A DNA stretch of 64,000 nucleotides from Delphinus delphis (GCF_949987515.2 NC_082694.2:12951958-13015957); one strand, 5' to 3'; positions 46,601 through 55,059 are shown, counted from the stretch's first letter. Program-made: numbers and translations. The notes: generated by a model not told the origin, from the sequence alone.

Positions 46601-49600
46601 GGTGGCGCAGTGGTTGAGAGTCCGCCTGCCGATGCAGGGGACGCGGGTTCGTGCCCCGGTCCGGGAAGCTCCCACATGCCGCGGAGCGGCTGGGCCCGTG
46701 AGCCATGGCCGCTGAGCCTGCGCGTCCGGAGCCTGTGCTCCGCAACGGGAGAGGCCACAGCAGTGAGAGGCCCGTGTATCGCAAAAAAAAAAAAAAAAAA
46801 AGGTGTAACTGTTATAATTACAATTGGGGCATTTGAAAGAAAGTCAAAGCTTATTTTCTGCCTCTTCTGTGACCAGCATGAAGCAGTTTTCATGCTCATC
46901 AAACTTGAGAGAGGGTTGGCAGTCACATGACTTGCCTTTCCCATCCCGCTCAACTCCCCACGTTCCTTGGCAGCCAGCTCTGCCTCGGGTGGTGAGACTG
47001 AAACGTTCCGTTAGAACCGCTCTCAATCTTTGCCTACATTTCTGCAGTTGCAAACTCTGGGCTTTGTGCTACTTTAAAAAAAATGTTCCTCCTTCCTGTC
47101 TCCCTTCACGATTGGACCAGGGTAGATTTAGAATGAGGTGTGTAAGGCATGTGGTATTTCTAACTGTGGATCCCTTCAGTGTTCATGATACTGGGTGTGA
47201 AGTTTTTCTTTCAAGTCTGTGAGAACTAAACTCTGAGAGATAGAGCTAATACGTGTTAGCAGTCACAGTTATTTTGTATGTTGAACTTCCTTGTCCTTCC
47301 TCTTTTCCAGATCTTCATGAACGTTGCTGTCTTTGAGGATGAGGTTTTGGCTGGCGTTACCACCCACCAGGAGCTCTTCCCTCACAGCCTGCTGAGTGTG
47401 ATCGCCAACTTCATCCCTTTCTCTGATCACAACCAAAGTCCAAGAAACATGTACCAGTGCCAGATGGGTAAGGTGGAGGGGAAGGTGGTGGTAGTCACAG
47501 AAGAAAAGGGCTTGTAGTTTCTTTTTAAAATTTATTTATTTTATTTACTTTTTATTTTTGGCTGCGTTGGGTCTTCGTTGCTGCACGCTGGCTTTCTCTA
47601 GTTGCGGCGAGCGGGGGCTACTCTTTGTTGCCGTGTGCGGGCTTCTCATTGTGGTGGTTTCTCTTGTTGTGGAGCACAGGCTCTAGGCGCTTGGGCTTCA
47701 GTAGTTGTGGCTCGCGGGCTCTAGAGCGCAGGCTCAGTAGTTGTGGCACACGGGCTTAGTTGCTCCACGGCATGTGGAATCTTCCTGGACCAGGGCTCAA
47801 ACCCGTGTCCCCTGCGTTGCCAGGCAGATTCTTAACCACTGCGCCACCAGGGAAGTCCCTTAAATCTGTTTTAAAAAATTAAATCTGTATGGTTTTCTGC
47901 CATTATTTCTAAAAGTATTGCTTCTGCCTCATTCTCTCATCTCCTGAGACTTCAGTTATGCATCATATATGTTATGCCTTTTAGTGTTGTCCCATAAGCC
48001 ACTGGATTTTTGTTCTCTTTTTTCAATCTTTTTTCTTCAGATTGGATCATTTTTATTGATCTATCATATTCACTGTCATCTAGTGCATTTTTATTTCAGA
48101 AAGTTAATTTTTTAGCTTAGAGCTTCCATTTGTTTCATTTTTATAGTTTCTGTTTTATCTGAGAGTCTGATCTTCATTCATCGTGAACATATTTTCCATT
48201 ACATGAGCATAGTTATAACAGGTATTTTTAAATCATTGTCTGCCAAATCCAACATTTGGGTCATCTCAGGATCAGCTCCATTGATTGCATATTTCTTGAG
48301 TCTTGGGCACGTTTTCCTGTTTCTTTGTATGTCTAATAATATTGGATTGGATTGTGGACAGAAAATATGTTGTAAAGACTAGATTCTCTTCTGTTCCTTG
48401 GAAGAGGGCTGGTTTTTAGATTGCTGGAAGTCAGCTGAACAGCTGTTGAAGTGCACTCTTCAGCCTTAGGTAGACTGCCCATGTCTGTCCCACCACACAT
48501 AGTGCTGGACAGAGTCCACCAAAGATTTGGACTCAGTTTATATGCAGAATGTGAGGCTCTCCCTTTATGGTTCTCTCCTTTCTGAAATTTCCCCCCTTAC
48601 GCTTCCAATTGCTGTCGTGCTCTGAACTCTGCTCCTTGATTCTTCAAGCCAATAAGACTGTGGGTTTCTGAGCTTTAGCCGCTACACTGACTGAGCCATC
48701 TGGTAAAAAATTAAAGAAGAAACAAGACATTAAAAACTGAAAAAACTGGAAATTCACTCTGAAGTTGCTTTTGTCCAAATGTTAATCCCTCTCTAATTTC
48801 TATTTTTTATTACATTTCAGTGCTTTCAGGTAGTGTGTATATGTATGTAGTTGATTTTCTTTTCTGGATTTTATACTTACATGTTGGGGGTGATATTGTA
48901 GGAATATCTCTCTATATACCGGAAACTAGAAGTCTCCCTTTTTAAAAAAATTCCCGTGTATATATTTATTTATTTTAGCTTTTAAAATCATTTTGGGTTT
49001 TTTTTGCGGAACGCGGGGCTCTCACTGTTGTGGCCTCTCCTGTTGCGGAGCACAGGCTCCGGACGCGCAGGCTCAGCGGCCATGGCTCACGGGCCCAGCC
49101 GCTCCGCGGCATGTGGGATCTTCCTGGACCGGGGCACGAACCCGTGTCCCCTGCATCGGCAGGTGGACTCTCAACCACTGCGCTACCAGGGAAGCCCTAA
49201 AATCAATTTGTCTTGAATTGATTCTCTGTACTGTAAGGTAGTAGTACAAAGAAGCGTCTGACCTGCCCCCTGTACCTACCTCACTATGCACAATTTACAA
49301 ATACCAACATCTTACTGTGTGTGTGTGTGTGTGTGTGTGTGAAAGTAATCTACTTAGATAGTAGTTACTGTCACTCCATCTCCCCCAGTAGTAGTAATAT
49401 CCTGTAGTTTGTATATATCCTTTACATTCCCTTTTTATGCTTTTATTACATGTGTATCCATAAACTAGGTCTAGAATTGGGATGTGTGGCAAATGTACAT
49501 GAATGCATCATATTAAATGTCATTCTGTACTTTTTCTCATTCAGCATTGTTTTCACGGGTCATGTTGATACACACTTGTCTACTTCATTTTCACCCCAAG

Positions 49601-52323
49601 TATTAGTCTGTAGTAAACATAACCAGCATGATTAATTTATTTATTCATTCCCCTATGATGAATATTTAGTTTCCAATTTTATATGTCACCTTTATAATCA
49701 AGGAGGAAAAAACGAAATACTAATTTTTTTCCCTTTGTAGGTAAGCAGACTATGGGCTTTCCACTCCTCACTTTTCAAGACCGGTCAGATAATAAACTGT
49801 ATCGTCTTCAGACTCCACAGAGCCCTTTAGTGCGACCATACATGTATGATTATTATGACATGGATAACTATCCGATTGGGACAAATGCCATTGTTGCTGT
49901 TATTTCTTACACTGGCTATGATATGGAAGATGCCATGGTAAGTTCTACCAGGAGACGTAGTTCCATCCTTCTTCGTTTTTAACTTCTTTGTTTACCATCA
50001 GATCACTGAAGGAGTATTTCTTGTGTGCCCAAGTGCCTAGTATTTGGTGCATGGCTATTCTGTTAAATAGTTAATTCCTGGTCTAAGTTAAAAGTGACAA
50101 GCCTTGAGGGATATCACTAGATATTCATATGCATACAGCCTGCCTGTTTGAGTGCATGGTATGAGTAGATGTCGAATGAATGTAGTCTTGGAAATATCTA
50201 CCTTTATTGTGTCTGGATTTTAATAGCATAGGTGATTTAGGAAATGTGGATAGTTTTAAAATCAAATGCCTAAACCAGTTGTAATTCTAACCGGGTTTAT
50301 TTTGAAAACTCTCATTTAGTCTCAGTCTCTTAATGATTCTTTGACTTCACAGATTGTGAATAAGGCCTCTTGGGAACGAGGCTTTGCCCACGGAAGTGTC
50401 TACAAGTCCGAGTGTATAGATCTGTCTGAAAAAATCAAACAAGGAGATGATAGTCTGGTCTTTGGAGTCAAACCTGGTGACCCACGGATTCTGCAGAAGT
50501 TGGATGATGACGGATTGCCGTTTATTGGAGCACAACTGCAGTATGGAGATCCATATTACAGCTACGTAAACCTCAACACCGGGGAAAGCTTTGTGATGTA
50601 CTATAAGTAAGTTCGCATAACCAGTGCTGTGTTTTTTGTTTGTTTGTTTTTTTTGCGGTACACGGGCCTCTCACTGTTGTGGCCTCTCCCGTTGCGGAGC
50701 ACAGGCTCCGGACGCGCAGGCTCAGCAGCCATGGCTCACGGGCCCAGCCACTCTGCGGCATGTGGGATCTTCCTGGACCGGGGCATGAACCCTGCGTCAG
50801 CAGGTGGACTCTCAACCACTGCGCCACCAGGGAAGCCCACCAGTGCTGTTTCTTAAAGGCTGTTTCTGAGTGAAATTGCTGGAGGTCAATGCAAGTTATT
50901 TTTCAACAGGAGAATTTTTGAGAAAATATAAGCGGTAGCTTAGTTATTAACTGAATGGCCATTTCTTAAATGAGACAAAGTTCTGTGGTCTGTTGTACTG
51001 CCTTTGTTTTTCTACTTTTCTTGTCAGTCTACTACAATTGATCAGCTAATCTGTGATTTATTTTAAAACTATATTATTCAAACTTGAGCATCTCTCTTGG
51101 ACATGTTGTTAGTAATGTTTCCCAGCTAAAATGTTGAGTTCATTATACCTCTTAATAAAAATAAAATTTTTAAGCTTATTTTACAGCTGTAAAATTGGTT
51201 TCAGTAGTAGGTCTTCAGCTGCCTTTCTTGCTAGTATTCTTTCAGATGAACACAGTTCTCTAGTGAACATAATCAGTAGCCCTATTCATAAATATACTTT
51301 TAGGGATACCAGCTCTATCTGTATTGGAGAATAGAGGTGAGAATAAGTTCTGCAAATATCCTTTATGAAGCGCTAACTGTATCAGTAAAACTTAGTATCT
51401 CTATACATTTTGACATTTTGTCCGGTTTATTTTTTCCTAGGAGTAAAGAAAATTGTATTGTGGATAACATCAAAGTGTGCAGTAATGACACTGGAAATGG
51501 CAAATTCAAGTGTGTTTGCATCACGATGAGAGTCCCTCGGAACCCAACTATCGGGGATAAATTTGCCAGTCGTCATGGGCAGAAGGGCATCTTGAGCAGA
51601 CTGTGGCCAGCTGAGGACATGCCATTCACTGAGAGCGGGATGGTTCCAGACATTCTGTTCAACCCTCACGGTTTTCCATCCCGCATGACCATCGGTATGC
51701 TGATTGAGAGTATGGCAGGGAAGTCTGCAGCTTTACATGGTCTCTGCCATGACGCTACGCCCTTCATCTTCTCCGAGGAGAACTCGGCCCTGGAGTACTT
51801 TGGTGAGATGTTGAAGGCTGCTGGCTACAACTACTACGGCACTGAGAGGTTGTATAGTGGCATCAGTGGGCTAGAGCTGGATGCAGACATCTTCATAGGT
51901 GTGGTTTATTACCAACGCTTACGCCACATGGTCTCAGACAAATTCCAAGTTAGGACAACAGGAGCCAGAGACAAAGTCACTAACCAGCCTATCGGGGGAA
52001 GAAACGTCCAGGGTGGGATCCGTTTCGGGGAGATGGAGCGGGACGCCCTTTTAGCTCATGGTACATCTTTTCTCCTTCACGACCGGCTCTTCAACTGCTC
52101 GGATCGGTCTGTAGCCCACGTGTGTGTGAAGTGTGGTAGTTTGCTCTCCCCGCTCTTGGAGAAGCCACCCCCATCGTGGTCCACCATGCGCAACAGGAAG
52201 TACAACTGTACTCTGTGTAACCGCAGTGACACCATCGACACTGTTTCCGTGCCTTACGTCTTTCAGTATTTTGTAGCTGAACTGGCAGCTATGAACATCA
52301 AAGTGAAACTGGATATCGTTTAA
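28242..52323 (+). CDS. POLR1B: DNA-directed RNA polymerase I subunit RPA2 (complete, 15 coding exons)
   Basis: POLR1B is the second-largest subunit of RNA polymerase I. With POLR1A it forms the active centre and nucleic-acid cleft that transcribe rDNA in the nucleolus. Exons: 28242-28418, 32159-32326, 32578-32724, 34967-35099, 37623-37759, 38658-38881, 39460-39631, 42603-42774, 43544-43825, 44935-45068, 46342-46512, 47311-47467, 49741-49937, 50353-50606, 51441-52323. They sum to 3,408 nt, i.e. 1,135 codons plus TAA, the human length. Motifs by residue: [17 protein letters not shown] from 494 (fork), [10 protein letters not shown] 748-757, [12 protein letters not shown] 880-891 (hybrid-binding, near the active site), and C-terminal zinc ribbon C1070/C1073/C1098/C1101. 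No frameshift or stop; all introns GT-AG. Human POLR1B variants are known in a Treacher Collins-type disorder. An in-frame ATG at 28188 could add 18 residues. Confidence 0.98.
29545..29760. mobile_element. hAT-Charlie MER1-like fragment
   Basis: 'CAGTTCTCAAACTTTTTGGT', 'CAGGACCCCTTTCCACTC', 'CCCAAAGAGCTTTTGTTTAC' and 'ATTAGAAACTGAAATTGAGA' follow the MER1-type order. In POLR1B intron 1. Confidence 0.65.
30030..30920 (+). mobile_element. Tigger (pogo) non-autonomous transposon, copy 1
   Basis: 'AAAGTTTATTTGTAACCCCC', 'GTTGGTGATTTTGCTGTTTA', 'GTGCTGAAGTGCTGTGTAAT', 'GAAGGCTGTGATGTGCCTTC' and 'GTTATGTATTGATCAGTTAA' occur in order and match copies at 39,925 and (antisense) 44,035. A SINE interrupts it at ~30,530-30,750. 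The transposase frame is destroyed. Confidence 0.72.
30530..30750 (+). mobile_element. Type B-like SINE in Tigger
   Basis: GGAATTCCCTGGTGGTCCAG through GCAGCCAAAATAAAA, inserted in the Tigger copy. Near-duplicated flanks (AAACACGCATAAAG and AACCCACATAAAGC) are the target duplication. Confidence 0.85.
31515..31640 (+). mobile_element. L1 3' end fragment
   Basis: 'AAATAGGTAAACATCAAGGA', 'CCTACTGTATAGCACAGGGA' and 'TCTTGTAATAAACTATAATG' are the artiodactyl/cetacean L1 3' terminus. A (TG)n microsatellite follows directly. Confidence 0.75.
31642..31676 (+). repeat. (TG)n microsatellite
   Basis: Uninterrupted TG dinucleotides, about 16 units, at the end of an L1 tail. Confidence 0.95.
31702..31861 (+). 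mobile_element. Type A SINE with ~50 bp internal deletion
   Basis: Flanked by the perfect 14 bp duplication AGAATAGAGAAGTC (31688-31701 and 31862-31875). Relative to the other type A copies, the segment between GCTGGGCCC and GGCCACAACAG is missing. Confidence 0.93.
32159..32326 (+). CDS. POLR1B: POLR1B exon 2, residues 60-115
   Basis: Acceptor TTGTGTTTCAG, donor ACG|GTGAGT. Encodes [20 protein letters not shown] through YRGKLT, the start of the protrusion (Rpb2 domain 1). In phase at both ends. Confidence 0.97.
32578..32724 (+). CDS. POLR1B: POLR1B exon 3, residues 116-164
   Basis: Acceptor TTTTCATTTAG, donor GAG|GTACCT. Encodes [20 protein letters not shown], then [20 protein letters not shown]. 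Intron 2 is only 251 bp. Confidence 0.97.
33178..34118 (+). mobile_element. L1 3' portion, relatively young
   Basis: 'ACCATATGACCCAGCAATGC' near 33204, 'CTTTGTTATAAAGCAGAAAC' near 34044 and a terminal 'CAATTATACTCCAATAAAGA' plus A-run. Low divergence from the cetartiodactyl L1 3' text. A type A SINE is inserted at 33274-33478. Confidence 0.88.
33274..33478 (+). mobile_element. Type A SINE in L1
   Basis: Flanked by the 15 bp duplication AAAAAGAGTCATGTA (33259-33273 and 33479-33493). Complete. Confidence 0.94.
34140..34375 (+). mobile_element. MIR SINE
   Basis: 'GGGAAGAGGGTTTTGGTGGC', 'GATCTGGGTTTGACATCCAG', 'CTCCCTGAGCCTCAGTTTTC' and 'ATAGAGCACTCAGCGTGATA' follow MIR from near its 5' end to its 3' part. 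Confidence 0.85.
34560..34769 (-). mobile_element. Type A SINE, ~200 bp upstream of POLR1B exon 4
   Basis: GCGGTACGCGGGCCTCTCAC through CCACCAGGGAAGCCCT. Its tail side is a (GTTT)n run. It ends 197 bp before the exon 4 acceptor. Confidence 0.92.
34967..35099 (+). CDS. POLR1B: POLR1B exon 4, residues 165-209
   Basis: Acceptor CTCTTCGGCAG, donor ATG|GTAAGT. Encodes [20 protein letters not shown], then [14 protein letters not shown] and the first base of a Gly codon. The [12 protein letters not shown] motif is conserved across multi-subunit polymerases. Confidence 0.97.
35584..35937 (+). mobile_element. Type B SINE in mariner
   Basis: Flanked by near-identical AAAATTAACATTAT (from 35570) and AAAATCAACATTAT (from ~35938). 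It interrupts the N-terminal part of the transposase remnant. Confidence 0.92.
36571..36921 (-). mobile_element. Type B SINE in mariner, opposite orientation
   Basis: Flanked by AAAATTCTCT (36561-36570 and 36922-36931). It interrupts the C-terminal part of the transposase remnant. Confidence 0.93.
37623..37759 (+). CDS. POLR1B: POLR1B exon 5, residues 209-254
   Basis: Acceptor TTGTTTAAATAG, donor AAG|GTGTGA. Encodes [20 protein letters not shown], then [20 protein letters not shown] and GFALK. A run of nine T in the exon (Phe codons) is kept in frame. Confidence 0.97.
37895..38022 (+). mobile_element. Type C SINE
   Basis: GGGAATTTCCCGGTGGGCCA through GCGGCCACCAACAAAAAAA. In intron 5. Confidence 0.85.
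38658..38881 (+). CDS. POLR1B: POLR1B exon 6, residues 255-329
   Basis: Acceptor TTTTCTTTTCTAG, donor CAG|GTAGGT. Encodes [20 protein letters not shown] through [14 protein letters not shown], in the lobe (Rpb2 domain 2). Confidence 0.97.
39080..39200 (-). mobile_element. Old LINE-like fragment
   Basis: 'TTTGAAATAACTTCAGACTT' then 'CAAAAATAGTACATTGGACA' resembles a known L1-family 3' phrase. Strand and family are uncertain. Confidence 0.35.
39325..39400. mobile_element. hAT-like fragment
   Basis: 'CAGCGCTGTCCCATCTGTAT', 'CCACGAGCCACACGCTGAGC' and 'GGCCAGTGCAGCCGAGAAGC' resemble a Charlie-group non-autonomous element. Short and diverged. Confidence 0.45.
39460..39631 (+). CDS. POLR1B: POLR1B exon 7, residues 329-386
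   Basis: Acceptor CTTTTGGCAG, donor AAG|GTAAAT. Encodes [20 protein letters not shown], then [20 protein letters not shown] through GQLFLMFLK, still in the lobe. Confidence 0.97.
39925..40515 (+). mobile_element. Tigger (pogo) non-autonomous transposon, copy 2
   Basis: It starts near CAGTCAGTCCCCATTATTCA and ends near ATAACTGTAAATAATGAGAA. Inside, an open stretch at 40,133-40,321 keeps the look of the pogo/Tigger transposase N-terminus ([27 protein letters not shown]), i.e. a CENP-B-like helix-turn-helix remnant. Non-functional. POLR1B intron 7. Confidence 0.78.
40520..42600. other. POLR1B intron 7, mostly unique
   Basis: About 2 kb free of young SINEs, unusual for this window. Open frames on both strands (up to 145 codons) have no splice or domain support. 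I see no gene. Confidence 0.4.
42603..42774 (+). CDS. POLR1B: POLR1B exon 8, residues 387-444
   Basis: Acceptor TTCTTATTTCAG, donor ACAG|GTGAAA. Encodes [20 protein letters not shown] through [17 protein letters not shown]. Confidence 0.97.
43544..43825 (+). CDS. POLR1B: POLR1B exon 9, residues 444-538 (fork region)
   Basis: Acceptor GTTTTATTAAG, donor TTGG|GTAGGT. Encodes [40 protein letters not shown] and the [17 protein letters not shown] signature of the Rpb2 fork domain. This is the second-longest exon. Confidence 0.98.
44035..44570 (-). mobile_element. Tigger (pogo) non-autonomous transposon, copy 3, antisense
   Basis: The reverse complement reproduces the order of copies 1 and 2: 'CAGCTCATACTGTAAACAAG', 'TTGTTGGTGATTCTGCCGTT', 'GCTGTTGGCCAAGAGCTCAA' and 'GAAAACGCTGTGACAAGAGG'. 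In POLR1B intron 9. Confidence 0.7.
44935..45068 (+). CDS. POLR1B: POLR1B exon 10, residues 538-582
   Basis: Acceptor CTTCACCAG. Encodes [20 protein letters not shown] through IADSLRHFK. The donor AAG|GTCATT is weak at +3 to +6. No better GT is available that would preserve the conserved RHFK-VLREK junction. Confidence 0.96.
45476..45595 (-). mobile_element. Type C SINE
   Basis: T-run, GGCCGTTCCATGCAGCACG through CCACCAGGGAAGTCCC. Confidence 0.88.
45625..45716 (+). mobile_element. Type A SINE cut short, no A-tail
   Basis: It runs GGGCTTCCCTGGTGGTGCAG to CCCACGTGCCGCC, then stops in unrelated sequence with no A-run. GAATACATTTT-like flanks (45597-45612 and 45723-45734) may be its duplication. 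Confidence 0.85.
45776..45976 (-). mobile_element. Type B/C SINE, shortened
   Basis: (ATTT)n, TTTGGCTGTGCCAATTCTTA through GACCGCCATGAAAGTCCCC. Older and diverged. Confidence 0.82.
46342..46512 (+). CDS. POLR1B: POLR1B exon 11, residues 583-639
   Basis: The acceptor is preceded by a pure run of about 22 T, then GAGAACAG. Donor CAG|GTACAT. Encodes [20 protein letters not shown] through [11 protein letters not shown], within the Pol I-specific RPA2 domain 4. Confidence 0.97.
46591..46797 (+). mobile_element. Type A SINE
   Basis: Flanked by AAAAGTGTTACTG (46578-46590) and AAAAGGTGTAACTG (46798-46811). 78 bp after the exon 11 donor. Confidence 0.93.
47311..47467 (+). CDS. POLR1B: POLR1B exon 12, residues 640-692
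   Basis: Acceptor CTCTTTTCCAG, donor ATGG|GTAAGG. Encodes [20 protein letters not shown], then [20 protein letters not shown] and [12 protein letters not shown]. The NQSPRN..YQCQMGKQ motif is universal in second-largest subunits. Confidence 0.98.
47519..47860 (-). mobile_element. Type B SINE
   Basis: (TTTA)n, TTTGGCTGCGTTGGGTCTTC through CCACCAGGGAAGTCCC. It starts ~50 bp after the exon 12 donor. Confidence 0.92.
47870..48720 (-). mobile_element. Probable old LINE sequence, antisense
   Basis: AT-rich text ('CTGCCATTATTTCTAAAAGT', 'TTATTGATCTATCATATTCA') has the character of antisense LINE ORF2. No certain anchor. Confidence 0.35.
48991..49197 (-). mobile_element. Type A SINE
   Basis: Flanked by TAAAATCA (48983-48990 and 49198-49205). 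Confidence 0.93.
49314..49340 (+). repeat. (TG)n microsatellite
   Basis: About 13 TG units in intron 12. Confidence 0.9.
49350..49690 (-). mobile_element. L1-like fragment, antisense
   Basis: 'TCATTCAGCATTGTTTTCAC' and 'TTTATTCATTCCCCTATGAT', then 'GAATATTTAGTTTCCAATTT', resemble the antisense of an L1 3' segment. It ends ~50 bp before exon 13. Confidence 0.4.
49741..49937 (+). CDS. POLR1B: POLR1B exon 13, residues 692-757
   Basis: Acceptor TTCCCTTTGTAG, donor ATG|GTAAGT. Encodes [20 protein letters not shown] through [12 protein letters not shown], the acidic Glu-Asp near the active centre of second-largest subunits. Confidence 0.98.
50353..50606 (+). CDS. POLR1B: POLR1B exon 14, residues 758-842
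   Basis: Acceptor TTTGACTTCACAG, donor TATAA|GTAAGT. Encodes [20 protein letters not shown] through [16 protein letters not shown] begins only 24 bp into the following intron. Confidence 0.98.
50631..50838 (-). mobile_element. Type A SINE next to the exon 14 donor
   Basis: Flanked by the 11 bp duplication ACCAGTGCTGT (50620-50630 and 50839-50849). Part of the 3' promoter-proximal head is deleted (GGGGCATGAACCCTGCGTCA). Confidence 0.94.
51441..52323 (+). CDS. POLR1B: POLR1B exon 15, residues 842-1135 and stop
   Basis: Acceptor TTTTTTCCTAG. It encodes [60 protein letters not shown] and the C-terminal zinc ribbon CVKC...CTLC. The protein ends VKLDIV then TAA. This large exon holds the hybrid-binding domain and clamp/anchor. 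Confidence 0.99.
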
Positions 52324-52700
52324 CTTGACGCTGGCCTTTTGGGTCAAGATTGCTATCAGATTAAAACAAAATGTAACTTTGGTTCATTGAAGCTGTTAAT
52401 AGTTACTCGAGTTTTTCAAGGTTAAGACTGCTCAACCAAGACCTGGCAACTAAGAATGCAGTGTTTCTGAGTTGCTCTGGTATAATAACTGCTGAAGATG
52501 ACTTTCAGTGTATTTGTTGCTCTTTAAAAGTGATACACTGATAAATAGAAGGATATTCAGGGGAAAGTCTTTCCACCCCCAGGTTCTTCACATCCTGCTT
52601 TCAGCAGGCAGTGAGAGTCAAACATTTATTTGTCCATGTAGAGCAGAGCAGCCCAATAGAAATAAACAGCGTAAGCCATATATATGTAATTTTGTATTTT
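52324..52700 (+). other. POLR1B: POLR1B 3'UTR with two candidate poly(A) signals
   Basis: ATTAAA at 52360-52365 (37 bp after the stop) and AATAAA at 52661-52666. Which is used cannot be told. Sequence around 52,640-52,700 may be a hAT fragment. Confidence 0.5.
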
Positions 52701-52935
52701 CTTAAAGTAAAAACAAAGGTAGAAAAGTTTTTAGCAGCTTTTTTGAGGTGTAATGGTTATACCAAAAACTGCGCATATTTAATGTATATAATTTGGTGCG
52801 TTTGAACATATGCACACACTTGTGAACGATCACAATCATGGTAATAAGTGTCACCTCCAAAGGGTTCCTTGTGCTCCTGGGGGTGGTTGGTTTTGTTTTG
52901 TTTCTTGGTGTTTTTACGGTAAGAACACTGAACTT

Positions 52936-54313
52936 GATCTCTACCCTATGGACTATGGATAGAACACAGATGAATATATCGCCCCATAAAAACAGTTGTT
53001 CAAAAGATCGATATGTGTCTCTAGAAACTGGGTCTTGGTGTAACAAAAAATAATGTATTTATTGAAGGAAAGAGCGATAAAACTGAATGGTGTGTGTAAC
53101 AAGTCTATGAGTGAATGGCTGCTAAAACACATAGAAAAATACAACTCAAGGCTGAATTCTATATGTGACTAGAACAAAAATGTATCTAAAAAGAGCTATC
53201 CTCAACACGGAATGATATGAAGTATATCTATGAATGGACAGTTTGTATAAAACAAAATTATTCAAAACAAAATTACTCAAAGGAAATACCTGAACATAAG
53301 AACGAATGACATTTTTTAGAATAAACTGTTGTAGAATGGGAAAAAGTATACACACAATTATATGCTGTGTATCTCTATGAATGGAATGTTGGCAGAACAA
53401 TAATATATTAACATAAGACATTTCCATATACATAATTGAATTATACTTTTATATCTCCCTGAATGAAGAGTTTATGAATCTAAATGAATGTAACTACTGA
53501 AAGGATTTATACGCAAAAGAGAATGATGCAAAATATATCTATACATGGAACGTTGGTAGAAAACAGAAACAGGAGGTGTCTACAGAGAGAAAACGCCTGT
53601 GTACCATGCGTATTGTGGGTCCCTGGAATAAAATGTGGTTAGAATGGAAAGGAATATATCCGCTCAAAGAAAAGCGGTGTACACAACACTGAATGACAGG
53701 TTACTTATCTCTGCACTGAATGTTGGTATAACAACAAGAAGTGTATCTAATGAGAATGAGTGATGTGTTTTTATCTATAAATGAAGTGTTTGTGAACACA
53801 AATGATGTATCTGGAGTATGAGAATATAAGCAATTGTACCTATTAAAAGGAAGGATTTAGAAATGAGCCTGAAAGGTTTTCCCCTGTGAATGGATTGCTG
53901 GCAGAACACATGGGTGTCTGCTGAGACAGACTGCCATATGCGGCACTGATGATTTGTATCTGTAAGTGGAGTGTTGGTGAACCCAGATGAATGTATTTGC
54001 TCAAGTAAGAACGGTATATACAAGATCTGTGCGTGCGTGTGAAATTCATGTGTAAATATATATAGGTATATAATCTCAATAAATAGGAGAACAAGCAAAA
54101 AATCTACTTAAAGGAAAAATATACTCAAAAGATTGAATTAATGTTATGCAACTCTATGAAAAGCGGAGAAAAGTACCTTCAATGGGAAGACAGAGCTAAA
54201 TGTAAAACTGAATAAGTTACTTATAACCATGAATGAAGTGTTGCATAATTAAAGAATTTATTATGAGTACCTTAAATGAAAGAAGTAAATACACAATTGA
54301 ATGACAGATTTTG
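52936..54313 (+). repeat. Decayed tandem array, ~80 bp unit, about 16 copies
   Basis: A phrase like TATCTCTATGAATGGAGTGT then TGGTAGAACA recurs at 52936, 53016, 53103, 53224, 53312, 53369, 53451, 53535, 53617, 53705, 53772, 53880, 53956, 54070, 54149 and 54220. Between anchors are weaker shared phrases (AAATGAATGTATCTACTCAA, TATACACAA.TGAATGA). Spacing clusters near 80 bp. Individual copies are strongly diverged, so the array is old. It begins right after POLR1B. The short frames in it are not genes. Confidence 0.8.
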
Positions 54314-54925
54314 GTTCCTGGCAGGACCCGTCCCTGGGTCCTGCTAGAAGTCAGACCTCCAGGCCCAGCCCACTTGGAGACAAAGACAAATGTATGGGGT
54401 AGATTCACAGCACTCAGTCCCTCTGGCAGTCAGGATACTAATGAGAAGCCACTTGTGACTCCTTCCCATCGGTCTTGTGGTAAAAGAGGCCACATCACAG
54501 GACTGCAGTGTGTCTACCAGCCGAGGAGGGCCAAGGACTGCTGGCGACCACCAGAAGCTGGGAACAGGCCTGGAACAGATTCTCCCCGTCTCCCGAAGGA
54601 ATCAACTTGCCAGCACCTTGATTCTGGACTTTGGCCTGAACTGTGAGAGAACACGTTTCTGCCTACCTAGTTTGTGGTAGACTGTTCAACAACCTCAGGA
54701 AACTTCCACAGCCGAAGCTCAGTGCCTGGTGGGGCACACCGTTGAATAGCATGGGCTCTAACTGTGACATTTAGGTCCCTCCATTGGGATCAGTGAGGGG
54801 GAGGTGAAGGGGCCCAGACTGGCTGTCAGAGAACCAAATCACCTAATTAACCCTTCCCATGCTTCCTTTTTCCTTCCCACGAGGTGCCAAGTTCTGTTTG
54901 AAACATCAAATGCACTTTAAAGGCT
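54314..54925. other. Intergenic, nothing recognised
   Basis: Unique-looking sequence after the ~80 bp array. No repeat, splice-flanked exon or promoter signal could be supported. Confidence 0.4.
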
Positions 54926-54930
54926 AAGCA

Positions 54931-55059
54931 GGGGGAATTCCCTGGAGGTCCAGTGGTTAGGACTCTGCACTTTCACCAGCAAGGGCCCAGGTTCAATCCC
55001 TGGTTAGGGAACTAAGACCTTGCAAGCCTTGTGGCACGGCCAAAAAAAAGAAAAAAAAA
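54931..55059 (+). mobile_element. Type C SINE
   Basis: GGGGGAATTCCCTGGAGGTC through GTGGCACGGCCAAAAAAAAG plus A-run. Confidence 0.9.

Noticed and set aside
53040..54310. CRISPR-like array
   Set aside because: The ~80 bp periodic sequence is a diverged tandem repeat in a mammalian intergenic region. There are no identical short repeats with unique spacers.
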